A program made the translations under genes and the position numbers. This document shows positions 1 through 5,885 of a stretch of DNA of 7,139 bases, piece by piece. This DNA comes from Bacteroidota bacterium (lineage in GTDB: Bacteria; Bacteroidota; Bacteroidia; UKL13-3): positions 1 through 7,139 of the forward strand of contig CANHJJ010000089.1 of the NCBI GenBank assembly GCA_947460565.1. The letters run 5' to 3'. The notes under the pieces are model-generated. The model saw only the letters and a list, made by a program, of their open reading frames with translations. It made no database searches and was not told where the DNA came from. How positions within the stretch are numbered: the first letter of the stretch is position 1; each line of letters starts with the position of its first letter.

Positions 1-153
1 CAAAACGGCTAAAACACTGAGACTGGTTCCATCAATATCTTCGATAGGTGTTTTGGAGAAGAAGCCCACTTTGCCTGTTTGGGTTGAAAACAATTGTGCT
101 TGGGCAAACATTCCGATTACCATAGCTAGTGCTAATGTGATTGACTTTTTCAT
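1..153 (-). CDS. YceI family periplasmic protein, N-terminal part (cut by window edge)
   Basis: Only the first 51 codons are in the window; the gene continues past position 1. The protein opens with a signal peptide, a charged MKK start followed by a hydrophobic run (ITLALAMVIGMF) and a likely signal peptidase I site after AQA at about residue 19. The mature part carries TGKVGFFSKTPIEDIDG (about residues 26-42), which matches the opening strands of Bacteroidota YceI proteins, where a 'V/I-FFS-TP-EDI' stretch is typical. YceI proteins are secreted lipocalin-like barrels that bind polyisoprenoid or quinone-like lipids. The ATG lies 21 bases after the stop of the upstream barrel gene on the same strand, so cotranscription is likely. 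The leader is A-rich with no clear Shine-Dalgarno site. The family call rests on a short stretch and the neighbours; the bound ligand cannot be inferred. Confidence 0.72.
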   Translation of the reverse strand, partial: MKKSITLALAMVIGMFAQAQLFSTQTGKVGFFSKTPIEDIDGTSLSVLAVL

Positions 154-174
154 CTTACTTTTATTTAATGGTTA

Positions 175-1080
175 CTATTTTTTATCTTTTGAACTGCCCA
201 TTGAAAAGGTACGAGATAGGTTAAACCCTAATCTTATGCCCATATCACTCCATGTGGTTGTAGTTTGCGCAATAGCAGCTTGCTCATACATGCCCGTAGC
301 ATTGCAAAACATCATTTGGAAAACGTGTCCACCGGTTTCTATATCAAATCCTAGGCCAAGATAATCATAAGTACTTTGAGTTTTTGCGACATCCAAAAAA
401 TCATCTCTTCCATTCAATCTTGGATAGTATTCAATGTTGAAACGAGTGCTTCTTGTTATTTTTACGGATGCCCCCATACCAACTGAAAATATTGTGTTTG
501 CGTCTTTATTATAAGTAACCAAGTTTTTATGCACCATACTAGGGGCCAATAAAACCGAGAATGCATCATTAAATTTCTTTGTAAATAAGATTTGATTAAA
601 ATAGGTTAGCCTAGATGTAAAATAATTATCGATAGTTTTATCAGAAAATTCACTTGTGTTTAAGGCCATATTGCCATAATAAGTAATCCCAATAGGAGAG
701 CCACCTAAAGCTTGTTTAATGATTTTCCATTTCACATTGCCATCATATACTTTGCTGAGGCTACTTCGACCTATTCCAATTTGTATATTGTCTGTTAGGC
801 CATAGTCAAATGCCAAACGCATATAAGCTTGATCCATGCCCCATAATTCATAAGCACCTTTATTTACTTCACCAAAACGATGTAAAATTACAAAATTCAA
901 ATGTTTTTTTGCTACTGTTTCATTGCTTTGCATGGTAATTAATCGAGTGGCTTTGAATGTAGCAAAAACAGGAATGGGTTTTTTAGGTTGTTCGCTGTTA
1001 AGCATATTAAGCAAGTCATCTTGCGCACTTACTATCAATGAAATCAATATAAAGCTTAGTGTAAATATTATTTTTTTCAT
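175..1080 (-). CDS. DUF5777 family outer-membrane beta-barrel protein
   Basis: A 301-residue exported protein. Residues 1-19 are a clear signal peptide (MKK, hydrophobic core, cleavage near VSA|Q). The mature protein starts with a short polar linker rich in Lys and Pro (about residues 20-40). After that come many alternating, Gly- and aromatic-rich strands ('YGLTDNIQIGIGRSSLSK', 'RFNIEYYPRLNG', 'YDYLGLGFDIETGGHVFQMMF'), which is the pattern of an outer-membrane barrel. The 'HRFGEVNKG' and 'GLTDNIQIGIGRS' stretches fit what I recall of DUF5777, a Bacteroidota family of unknown function; this is recognition, not a database search. It lies between a haem c lipoprotein gene (9-base gap upstream) and a YceI gene (21-base gap downstream), so a shared envelope role is inferred. 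A porin-like or scaffold role is possible, but no activity can be assigned. Confidence 0.8.
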   Translation of the reverse strand: MKKIIFTLSFILISLIVSAQDDLLNMLNSEQPKKPIPVFATFKATRLITMQSNETVAKKHLNFVILHRFGEVNKGAYELWGMDQAYMRLAFDYGLTDNIQIGIGRSSLSKVYDGNVKWKIIKQALGGSPIGITYYGNMALNTSEFSDKTIDNYFTSRLTYFNQILFTKKFNDAFSVLLAPSMVHKNLVTYNKDANTIFSVGMGASVKITRSTRFNIEYYPRLNGRDDFLDVAKTQSTYDYLGLGFDIETGGHVFQMMFCNATGMYEQAAIAQTTTTWSDMGIRLGFNLSRTFSMGSSKDKK

Positions 1081-1089
1081 CTTTTATTC

Positions 1090-1446
1090 TTAATTGTTTT
1101 TTGCACCTTGGTCTAACCATCTCTGTAAAATACTGATATTTGATGAACTTAATCCAGAAGAAGGCATATCTTTTTTGTCTATAGCTCTCGCTTTAATCCT
1201 GTCTTTTTTCGCAAAAACTTCAGTGTAGTTTGTAAGCTTCACATTCCCCGATGCACTTGCATCGTGACATCCACTAGTCGCACATTTACTATCAATCAAA
1301 GGTTTTACAAGTGAGATATAACTGACTGTGCTAGTATCAGACAACTTTACAAAATTGTTAGGATACAATGTTTCTTCTTTATCATAATAGCAGGCACTAA
1401 AATTTAGTCCTAGTATTACAATAACTATTATTTTTATTTTGTTCAT
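1090..1446 (-). CDS. Small monohaem c-type cytochrome lipoprotein
   Basis: A 118-residue lipoprotein with one haem site. Residues 1-19 form a lipoprotein signal (MNK, hydrophobic run, then FSAC with the lipidated Cys at 19), so the mature protein should be membrane-anchored. The haem motif is CATSGCH (Cys55, Cys60, His61), that is CX4CH instead of the usual CX2CH. Met94 in 'KKDMPSSG' is the likely distal ligand, and the C-terminus 'ILQRWLDQGAKNN' is the usual last helix of Bacteroidota cytochrome-c-like domains. I chose the ATG at 1446. The longer frame begins with TTG at 1482, inside a palindrome, and would put 12 polar residues before the signal peptide. The gene runs into the DUF5777 barrel (9-base gap) and then YceI. 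A role in electron transfer at the envelope is likely, but the partner is unknown. Confidence 0.82.
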   Translation of the reverse strand: MNKIKIIVIVILGLNFSACYYDKEETLYPNNFVKLSDTSTVSYISLVKPLIDSKCATSGCHDASASGNVKLTNYTEVFAKKDRIKARAIDKKDMPSSGLSSSNISILQRWLDQGAKNN

Positions 1447-1460
1447 ATTATTTGAATACT

Positions 1461-1478
1461 CTTCAATTTTTATTGAAG
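1461..1478 (-). promoter_or_regulatory. Hairpin in the leader of the cytochrome gene
   Basis: On the minus strand this reads CTTCAAT-AAAA-ATTGAAG, a perfect 7-bp stem with a 4-base loop. It ends 14 bases before the ATG at 1446. There is no T-run after it on the minus strand, so it does not look like an intrinsic terminator for mlaF. If transcribed it would sit in the 5' untranslated region, close enough to affect ribosome access. The structure is seen directly; a regulatory role is inference. Confidence 0.4.
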
Positions 1479-1490
1479 ACAATATTGTCT
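1477..1490. promoter_or_regulatory. 14-bp perfect palindrome, possible operator
   Basis: AGACAATATTGTCT is identical to its own reverse complement. It lies in the 84-base gap between the mlaF-like gene and the cytochrome gene, 30 bases upstream of the chosen ATG, and overlaps the adjacent hairpin by two bases. A two-fold symmetric site at this distance suits a dimeric regulator. I cannot name the regulator, and no convincing TTTG / TAnnTTTG promoter is visible next to it on the minus strand. It would also be compatible with a readthrough transcript from mlaEF. Confidence 0.4.
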
Positions 1491-1530
1491 AATATTTTAT
1501 GAATTGGTATGAAATTTTAATTAATTGAGA

Positions 1531-2259
1531 TTAAAACTCACTAGCTTTCATAAAAGTTAAAAACTCTTCATTTCCCGAATCTCTAATTCGCTCTTTGTTT
1601 CCTTCCCACCATTTTTGACCTTGATAGATAAAGGCAATATTATCTCCAATTTCAAATAAGCTCTTCATATCGTGGGTATTAATGATGGTAGTGATATCGT
1701 ATTCCTCGGTAATTTCTTTAATTAAATAGTCTATAACCCTTGATGTTAAAGGATCTAGACCTGAATTTGGTTCATCGCAGAATAAATATTTGGGTTGAAG
1801 TGCGATGGCCCTGGCAATTCCCACACGTTTCTTTTGCCCGCCACTAATATTAGAAGGGAAGAGTTTATTGGAATTGGTTAAATTAACGCGGCTTAAACAA
1901 AAATTAACACGCTCAATAATTTGCTCTTCTGACCAATCGGTGAACATCCGCAAAGGGAAGGCCACATTGTCCTCTACATTCAATGAGTCGAACAAGGCAG
2001 TGCCTTGAAAAAGCATACCTATTTCTTTCCTTACTTCCTTTTTTTGATAATAATCCATGCTTACAAAGTCGCGCTTATCAAAGGTTATTTCACCTGATTC
2101 AGGGGTGAGTAATCCCACCATACACTTCATTAATACAGATTTTCCACCACCACTGGCACCAATAATAAAATTGCATTTTCCTTTTTCGAAACTGGCACTG
2201 ATGTTTTTCAATACATGCTTTTCGCCAAATGTTTTGTTGATGTTTCTTACTTCAATCAT
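1531..2259 (-). CDS. mlaF: MlaF-type ABC transporter ATPase (phospholipid transport)
   Basis: A 242-residue ATPase subunit of the MlaFE/Mkl type that powers lipid movement between membranes. All ATPase motifs are visible: Walker A GASGGGKS (34-41), Q-loop at LFQGTALFDSL (Gln85), signature ISGGQKKR (138-145), Walker B with the catalytic Glu in YLFCDEPNSGLDP (158-170, Glu163), and the switch His in NTHD (His196). 'GTALFDSLNVEDNVAFPL' is characteristic of the Mla/Mce ATPases. The length is a little shorter than E. coli MlaF. The ATG lies one base after the stop of the MlaE-type permease, so the two are translationally coupled partners. No MCE (MlaD-like) gene follows; the next gene is a cytochrome. 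The direction of lipid transport cannot be told from sequence. Confidence 0.9.
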   Translation of the reverse strand: MIEVRNINKTFGEKHVLKNISASFEKGKCNFIIGASGGGKSVLMKCMVGLLTPESGEITFDKRDFVSMDYYQKKEVRKEIGMLFQGTALFDSLNVEDNVAFPLRMFTDWSEEQIIERVNFCLSRVNLTNSNKLFPSNISGGQKKRVGIARAIALQPKYLFCDEPNSGLDPLTSRVIDYLIKEITEEYDITTIINTHDMKSLFEIGDNIAFIYQGQKWWEGNKERIRDSGNEEFLTFMKASEF

Positions 2260-2260
2260 C

Positions 2261-3004
2261 CTATCTAAAAAGCATTAATTGTGAAATAATATAATCGAAG
2301 AAAATAATAGCCATACAGCTATATACTACCGCTTTGGTACTGCTTTCACCTACTTCTAACGCCCCTCCTTCTGTACGATATCCTTGGTAGGATGATACCG
2401 AAGTAATTAAAAAAGCAAATGTGAATGCTTTTACCATACAGAAGATAACCGAATATGTTTCAAAATCGGAGCGCAAACCTTTAACAAAAAAATCAACACT
2501 GATAATACCAGACAAATGCCCTGAAACAGCACCCCCCAATAAACTTAACATCATGGCATATACCACCAAAGCGGGTATGGTAAAAAAACCTGCAATGATT
2601 TTGGCCAAAGCCACATAGCTTGAAGAATTAACACCCATTATTTCCAATGCATCCACTTGCTCTGTTACTTTCATGGTGCCTATTTCTGATGAAATATTTG
2701 AACCTACTTTGCCCGCCAATACCAAACAAGTGATGGTAGGTGAGAATTCTAGAATATTAGAATCGCGTACAATCCTACCAATAAGGTATTCGGGAACCAA
2801 TCCACTTACCAATTGGTAGCCAATTTGGATGGTAGATACAGCACCTGTAAAACCAGAAATAAGTGATATAATGTTAAATGAACCTACGCCAATATTATTG
2901 GCCTCAATAATGATTTGTTTCCAAAGTATTTTCCATTTTTCAGGCTTGCTGAATACGGTACTTAGAAACAATATGTACCCCCCAAAGTGTTGAAAAAATC
3001 TCAT
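2261..3004 (-). CDS. mlaE: MlaE-type ABC transporter permease
   Basis: A 247-residue inner-membrane permease of the MlaE family. It has an N-terminal amphipathic part (1-30) and several hydrophobic segments (roughly 42-65, 85-100, 133-160, 185-204 and 225-245). The two family hallmarks are clear: the loop AGKVGSNISSEIGTMKVTEQ followed by VDALEIMGVN (97-126), and SYQGYRTEGGALEVGESSTKAV towards the C-terminus (205-226). MlaE pairs as a dimer with two ATPases and an MCE ring to move phospholipids. The ATPase gene follows after one base. It is the first gene of the minus-strand block, facing a plus-strand gene across 126 bases that must hold its promoter. It is full length with no missing segment. 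Confidence 0.9.
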   Translation of the reverse strand: MRFFQHFGGYILFLSTVFSKPEKWKILWKQIIIEANNIGVGSFNIISLISGFTGAVSTIQIGYQLVSGLVPEYLIGRIVRDSNILEFSPTITCLVLAGKVGSNISSEIGTMKVTEQVDALEIMGVNSSSYVALAKIIAGFFTIPALVVYAMMLSLLGGAVSGHLSGIISVDFFVKGLRSDFETYSVIFCMVKAFTFAFLITSVSSYQGYRTEGGALEVGESSTKAVVYSCMAIIFFDYIISQLMLFR

Positions 3005-3130
3005 AATTCGGTTGTAAATATAAATGTTTAGCTGATTTTACAAGGTCAGTTTTTTTAAGAAATAGTACACTTAATTATTTGTGTATGTACGGGTTTAAAA
3101 ATTATATTCGTCCGATAAATATCCTCATTC
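3005..3130. promoter_or_regulatory. Divergent intergenic region between mlaE and the NatA-type ATPase
   Basis: These 126 AT-rich bases separate the two divergently read starts, so promoters for both directions are expected here. The plus-strand promoter is annotated separately. For mlaE the only candidate -7 box on the minus strand is TATATTTA (3015-3022), with CTTG 18 bases upstream. It would leave a leader of only a few bases, so I regard it as weak. No clear operator is seen. Confidence 0.5.
3078..3110 (+). promoter_or_regulatory. Predicted Bacteroidota-type promoter for the NatA-type ATPase
   Basis: TTTG at 3078-3081, a 21-base spacer, then TATATTCG at 3103-3110. This matches the phylum's -33 TTTG / -7 TAnnTTTG pattern with one mismatch. 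The transcript would start a few bases further on, giving a leader of roughly 15 bases before the ATG at 3131. Motif match only. Confidence 0.5.
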
Positions 3131-4036
3131 ATGATATTAACGGCTAAGAATATCCATAAATCCTATACCAATCATGTTGCTTTACATGATGTTAGTATTG
3201 AAATACCTGAGCAAAGCATATTTGGCTTATTAGGTCCAAACGGTGCAGGTAAAACATCACTGATACGCATATTAACACAAATAGTACAAGCCGATTCGGG
3301 TGAGGTGCGATTTGGAGGAGAGCTGTTACAACCCAAGCATATTTTTGATATGGGTTATTTGCCCGAAGAGCGTGGCTTGTATAAAAAAATGAAAGTAGGG
3401 GAGCAGTTATTATATTTTGCAGAACTTAAGGGTTTGAATACCAGAGAAGCTAAACAAAAACTGAAATATTGGATAGATAAATTTGAAATACAAGCTTGGC
3501 TTGGGAAGAAGGTTGAAGAACTTTCCAAAGGCATGCAGCAAAAGGTGCAATTTATTGCCACTGTTCTTCATGATCCTAAATTGATTATTTTGGATGAACC
3601 TTTCTCTGGTTTCGATCCTATTAATGCGCAGTTGTTGGTGGAGGAGATTTCTCTATTAAAGAAAAATGGCGCAAGCATTATTTTCTCAACCCACCGTATG
3701 GATTCGGTTGACCAACTTTGCGATCATATTGCCCTTATTAATAAATCTCATGTGGTGCTTGATGGAGCTGTGAGTGAAGTAAAAAATAAATTCAAACAAA
3801 ACAAATTTTCAGTTGTACATAAGCAAGCCTTTAACAGCGTGCCACAGTCATTTGAACAACTTGATACGCAAAGCCAAGCATCTGGTGTTTTTGAAACTAT
3901 TATCAAACTAAATGATGGAGCTAACTCAAATAATGCCTTGCTTGAGTTTTTGCAAAGCAATGAAGTGGTATCGTTTAATGAGGTGATACCTAGCATGGAA
4001 GATATCTTTATTATGGCCGTAGAAAACAGCAAATAA
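3131..4036 (+). CDS. ABC transporter ATPase, NatA/YhaQ type with C-terminal DUF4162-like domain
   Basis: A 301-residue ATPase of an ABC-2 type exporter. Walker A is GPNGAGKT (35-42), the signature is LSKGMQQK (131-138), Walker B is LIILDEPFSGFDP (151-163, Glu156) and the switch His is in STHR (His188). At the Q-loop position the protein reads GYLPEERGLYKKM (75-87), without the usual Gln; 'LPEERGLY' is the normal form in the NatA/YhaQ branch. Residues about 215-300 form an extra C-terminal domain ending 'PSMEDIFI', as in ABC-2 ATPases with a DUF4162-like tail. In this branch a multi-span permease gene usually follows, but here the next gene is E2, so the partner must lie elsewhere. The substrate is unknown; Na+ or drug export is known for relatives but is not shown here. 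Confidence 0.85.
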   Translation: MILTAKNIHKSYTNHVALHDVSIEIPEQSIFGLLGPNGAGKTSLIRILTQIVQADSGEVRFGGELLQPKHIFDMGYLPEERGLYKKMKVGEQLLYFAELKGLNTREAKQKLKYWIDKFEIQAWLGKKVEELSKGMQQKVQFIATVLHDPKLIILDEPFSGFDPINAQLLVEEISLLKKNGASIIFSTHRMDSVDQLCDHIALINKSHVVLDGAVSEVKNKFKQNKFSVVHKQAFNSVPQSFEQLDTQSQASGVFETIIKLNDGANSNNALLEFLQSNEVVSFNEVIPSMEDIFIMAVENSK

Positions 4037-4077
4037 TATAAGGCTTTTCAATAAGATTAAAAACATTAATTTTATTA

Positions 4078-4108
4078 GTTGGCAAACTCAATCAAAATAA
4101 TATTTTTG
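4078..4108 (+). promoter_or_regulatory. Predicted Bacteroidota-type promoter for the E2 gene
   Basis: GTTG at 4078-4081, a 19-base spacer and TATTTTTG at 4101-4108. The second element is a perfect TAnnTTTG -7 box and the first has one mismatch to TTTG. It lies in the 150-base gap after the NatA-type ATPase and implies a leader of about 70 bases before the ATG at 4187. This suggests E2 is transcribed on its own. Motif match only. Confidence 0.6.
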
Positions 4109-4186
4109 TCGATGTAAAATGCTACTTAGGTTTTAATCCGAATAAGCCTGTTGAAATAACACTAAAAAATAATTAACTAGATAGAA

Positions 4187-5545
4187 ATGAGCGATTTTCA
4201 ATTAGTAATGCCAAAAATGGGCGAGAGTATTGCAGAAGCAACCATCATCCGTTGGACTAAAAATGTAGGCGATAAAATTGCCGCTGACGAAACGGTATTA
4301 GAAATAGCTACGGATAAAGTAGATTCAGAAGTCCCTTCCCCAAAAGGTGGAGTTTTGAAGCAAATACTTTTCAAAGAAGGTGATGTGGTAGCTGTAAATG
4401 CAGTTATTGCTATTATTGATATGGAAGGTTCGGCTGTTGCGATTAATGCACCCGCCCCAGTAGTTGAAACGCCTGTTAAAGAAGCCGTTGCTCATATCGA
4501 AAATACGGTAGTAACAGCAAGCACGCATACATACCCAGTTATGGGTGGAAATAGATTTTACTCCCCATTGGTATTAAACATTGCACGCGAAGAAAAAGTG
4601 AGCATGACTGAGTTGGAAACCATTCCAGGTAGTGGCAATGAAGGTCGTGTTACAAAAAGAGATATATTGAACTATGTGGCTAACCGAACAGGTGCACCTT
4701 TAGCAGCTGCCTCGCCACAAATGAGTGTGTCAGTGCCAGCTGCTCCAGTGTTTGAACATAAAACTACCCCTCAAGTTTTGGAAGCACCAAAAACTTCGGC
4801 ACCTGCACAAGCCAAACAAAGCATTAGCCTCAGTGGTGGAGATGAGGTGATTGAAATGGATAGAATGCGAAAGCTTATTGCTGACCACATGGTGATGAGT
4901 AAACATACTAGCCCACATGTAACTAGTTTTGTTGAAGCAGATGTAACCAATATGGTTATATGGCGGGATAAAATGAAGAAGGTGGTTGAAAAACGCGAAG
5001 GTGAAAAAATGACATTCACCCCAATATTTATAGAGTGTGTGGTGAAAGCCATCAAAGATTACCCAATGATAAATGTATCAGTAGATGGAACCAACATTAT
5101 CAAACGTAAAGCTATCAATATTGGTATGGCTGCTGCTTTGCCTAGTGGTAACTTAATTGTACCTGTTATCAAAAATGCAGATGGTATGAACCTATTGGGT
5201 TTAACCAAATCAGTGAATGATTATGCTAACCGTGCTCGTGCCAACCAATTGAAACCTGATGAGATTTCAGGTGGTACTTTCACTTTAACCAATGTGGGTG
5301 GTTTTGGTAATATCATGGGAACGCCAATTATCAACCAACCGCAAGTGGCTATTATGGCTACAGGTGCTATCAAGAAAAAACCTGCTGTGTTAGAAACCGA
5401 GCATGGTGATGTGATTGCAATCCGTCATATGATGTTCTTGTCATTAAGCTATGACCACCGTGTAGTAGATGGATCTTTGGGTGGTAGTTTCTTACGCAAA
5501 GTTGCTGACTATATGGAGCAATGGGATGTGCATAGAGAGATGTAA
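4187..5545 (+). CDS. 2-oxo acid dehydrogenase complex E2 (dihydrolipoamide acyltransferase)
   Basis: A 452-residue E2 core subunit, which transfers the acyl group made by E1 from its lipoyl arm to CoA. Domains in order are: one lipoyl domain (about 1-80) with the lipoylated Lys44 in EIATDKVDSEVPSP; an Ala/Pro linker; a peripheral E1/E3-binding domain (about 125-164, YSPLVLNIAREE to GRVTKRDIL); a second Ala/Pro linker (about 170-210); and the catalytic domain (about 220-452) with SYDHRVVDGSLGG holding His424 and Asp428. 'TFTLTNVGGFG' and 'MGTPIINQPQVAI' are further family blocks. The single lipoyl domain and the overall look favour a branched-chain (BCKDH) E2 over pyruvate E2, but 2-oxoglutarate E2 cannot be excluded. 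No E1 or E3 gene is adjacent. It has its own predicted promoter and a terminator, so it is probably monocistronic. Confidence 0.93.
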   Translation: MSDFQLVMPKMGESIAEATIIRWTKNVGDKIAADETVLEIATDKVDSEVPSPKGGVLKQILFKEGDVVAVNAVIAIIDMEGSAVAINAPAPVVETPVKEAVAHIENTVVTASTHTYPVMGGNRFYSPLVLNIAREEKVSMTELETIPGSGNEGRVTKRDILNYVANRTGAPLAAASPQMSVSVPAAPVFEHKTTPQVLEAPKTSAPAQAKQSISLSGGDEVIEMDRMRKLIADHMVMSKHTSPHVTSFVEADVTNMVIWRDKMKKVVEKREGEKMTFTPIFIECVVKAIKDYPMINVSVDGTNIIKRKAINIGMAAALPSGNLIVPVIKNADGMNLLGLTKSVNDYANRARANQLKPDEISGGTFTLTNVGGFGNIMGTPIINQPQVAIMATGAIKKKPAVLETEHGDVIAIRHMMFLSLSYDHRVVDGSLGGSFLRKVADYMEQWDVHREM

Positions 5546-5588
5546 AATTGATTTATTTAATCAATAGTTTTCAAAGTAATTAATACCT

Positions 5589-5617
5589 AAAAGGCTGTCG
5601 GAAGATGGCCTTTTTTT
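5589..5617 (+). terminator. Intrinsic terminator after E2
   Basis: An 11-bp stem, AAAAGGCTGTC with GATGGCCTTTT including two G-T wobbles, is closed by a GGAA (GNRA-type) tetraloop at 5600-5603. It is followed by an unbroken run of seven T at 5611-5617. It lies 43 bases after the E2 stop. A second weak AT hairpin (ATTGATT/AATCAAT, 5547-5565) lies just after the stop codon. On the minus strand only four T follow the stem, so termination of cinA from the other side would be weaker. Confidence 0.88.
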
Positions 5618-5885
5618 ATTTTGGTTTAAATAATATTTAACTAGTTTGTTAATATAAAATTCTAATGAAGCTAAAAATAGTGTTTATAGTTAAAGTTAAT
5701 TTGGGCCTTCTTATAAAATTTCGAAAGATTCAAGCCCAAATATTGCCAAAATATATTGACATCTTTGACCATTAATTATTATTAATCAATTTAAATTTAA
5801 ACAAACAGGCGCTTTTTTGTAATGCGATTTCATCTTAATATATATATACTATTGAAATTTTTATTGATATTAGATTAATTTTTAC
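5618..5885. other. AT-rich intergenic stretch between convergent E2 and cinA, no gene seen
   Basis: These 268 bases hold no convincing reading frame; the best ATG (5822) gives only 18 codons. The sequence is strongly AT-rich with short AT palindromes such as TTAAATTTAA and a run of alternating TA. The only clear structure is an inverted repeat, ATTTGGGC at 5699-5706 and GCCCAAAT at 5734-5741, annotated separately. No good intrinsic terminator for cinA is visible on the minus strand. Confidence 0.6.
5699..5741. repeat. Inverted repeat with 8-bp arms
   Basis: ATTTGGGC and GCCCAAAT are perfect inverted copies separated by 27 bases. The GC-containing arms stand out from a very AT-rich background. 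No T-run follows on either strand, so it is not a classic terminator. It could be a stem-loop in the 3' end of the cinA transcript, a protein-binding site or chance. Confidence 0.4.

Noticed and set aside
53..364. A 103-residue plus-strand reading frame
   Set aside because: It lies opposite the YceI start and the end of the DUF5777 gene, and has no domain or signal that I recognise. The minus-strand genes explain this stretch.
1447..1482. TTG-initiated 12-residue extension of the cytochrome lipoprotein
   Set aside because: It would place polar residues before the lipoprotein signal and begin inside the palindrome. The ATG at 1446 gives a standard signal with the lipidated Cys at residue 19.
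3015..3022. Possible -7 box for mlaE (TATATTTA on the minus strand)
   Set aside because: It has no TTTG at the right spacing, only CTTG at 18 bases, and would leave a leader of just a few bases. Too weak to annotate as a promoter.
5764..5799. Promoter-like TTTG followed by TAAATTTA on the plus strand
   Set aside because: The spacer is 24 bases, the -7 box has a mismatch, and no gene lies downstream on that strand. Such matches are expected by chance in AT-rich DNA.
5801..5820. Possible small hairpin ACAAA/TTTGT around AGGCGC
   Set aside because: The arms are only 5 bp with a 10-base loop, too weak to call a terminator for cinA.
5822..5878. Short plus-strand reading frame of 18 codons
   Set aside because: It is very short, dominated by AT-rich codons, and has no leader signal or recognisable feature.
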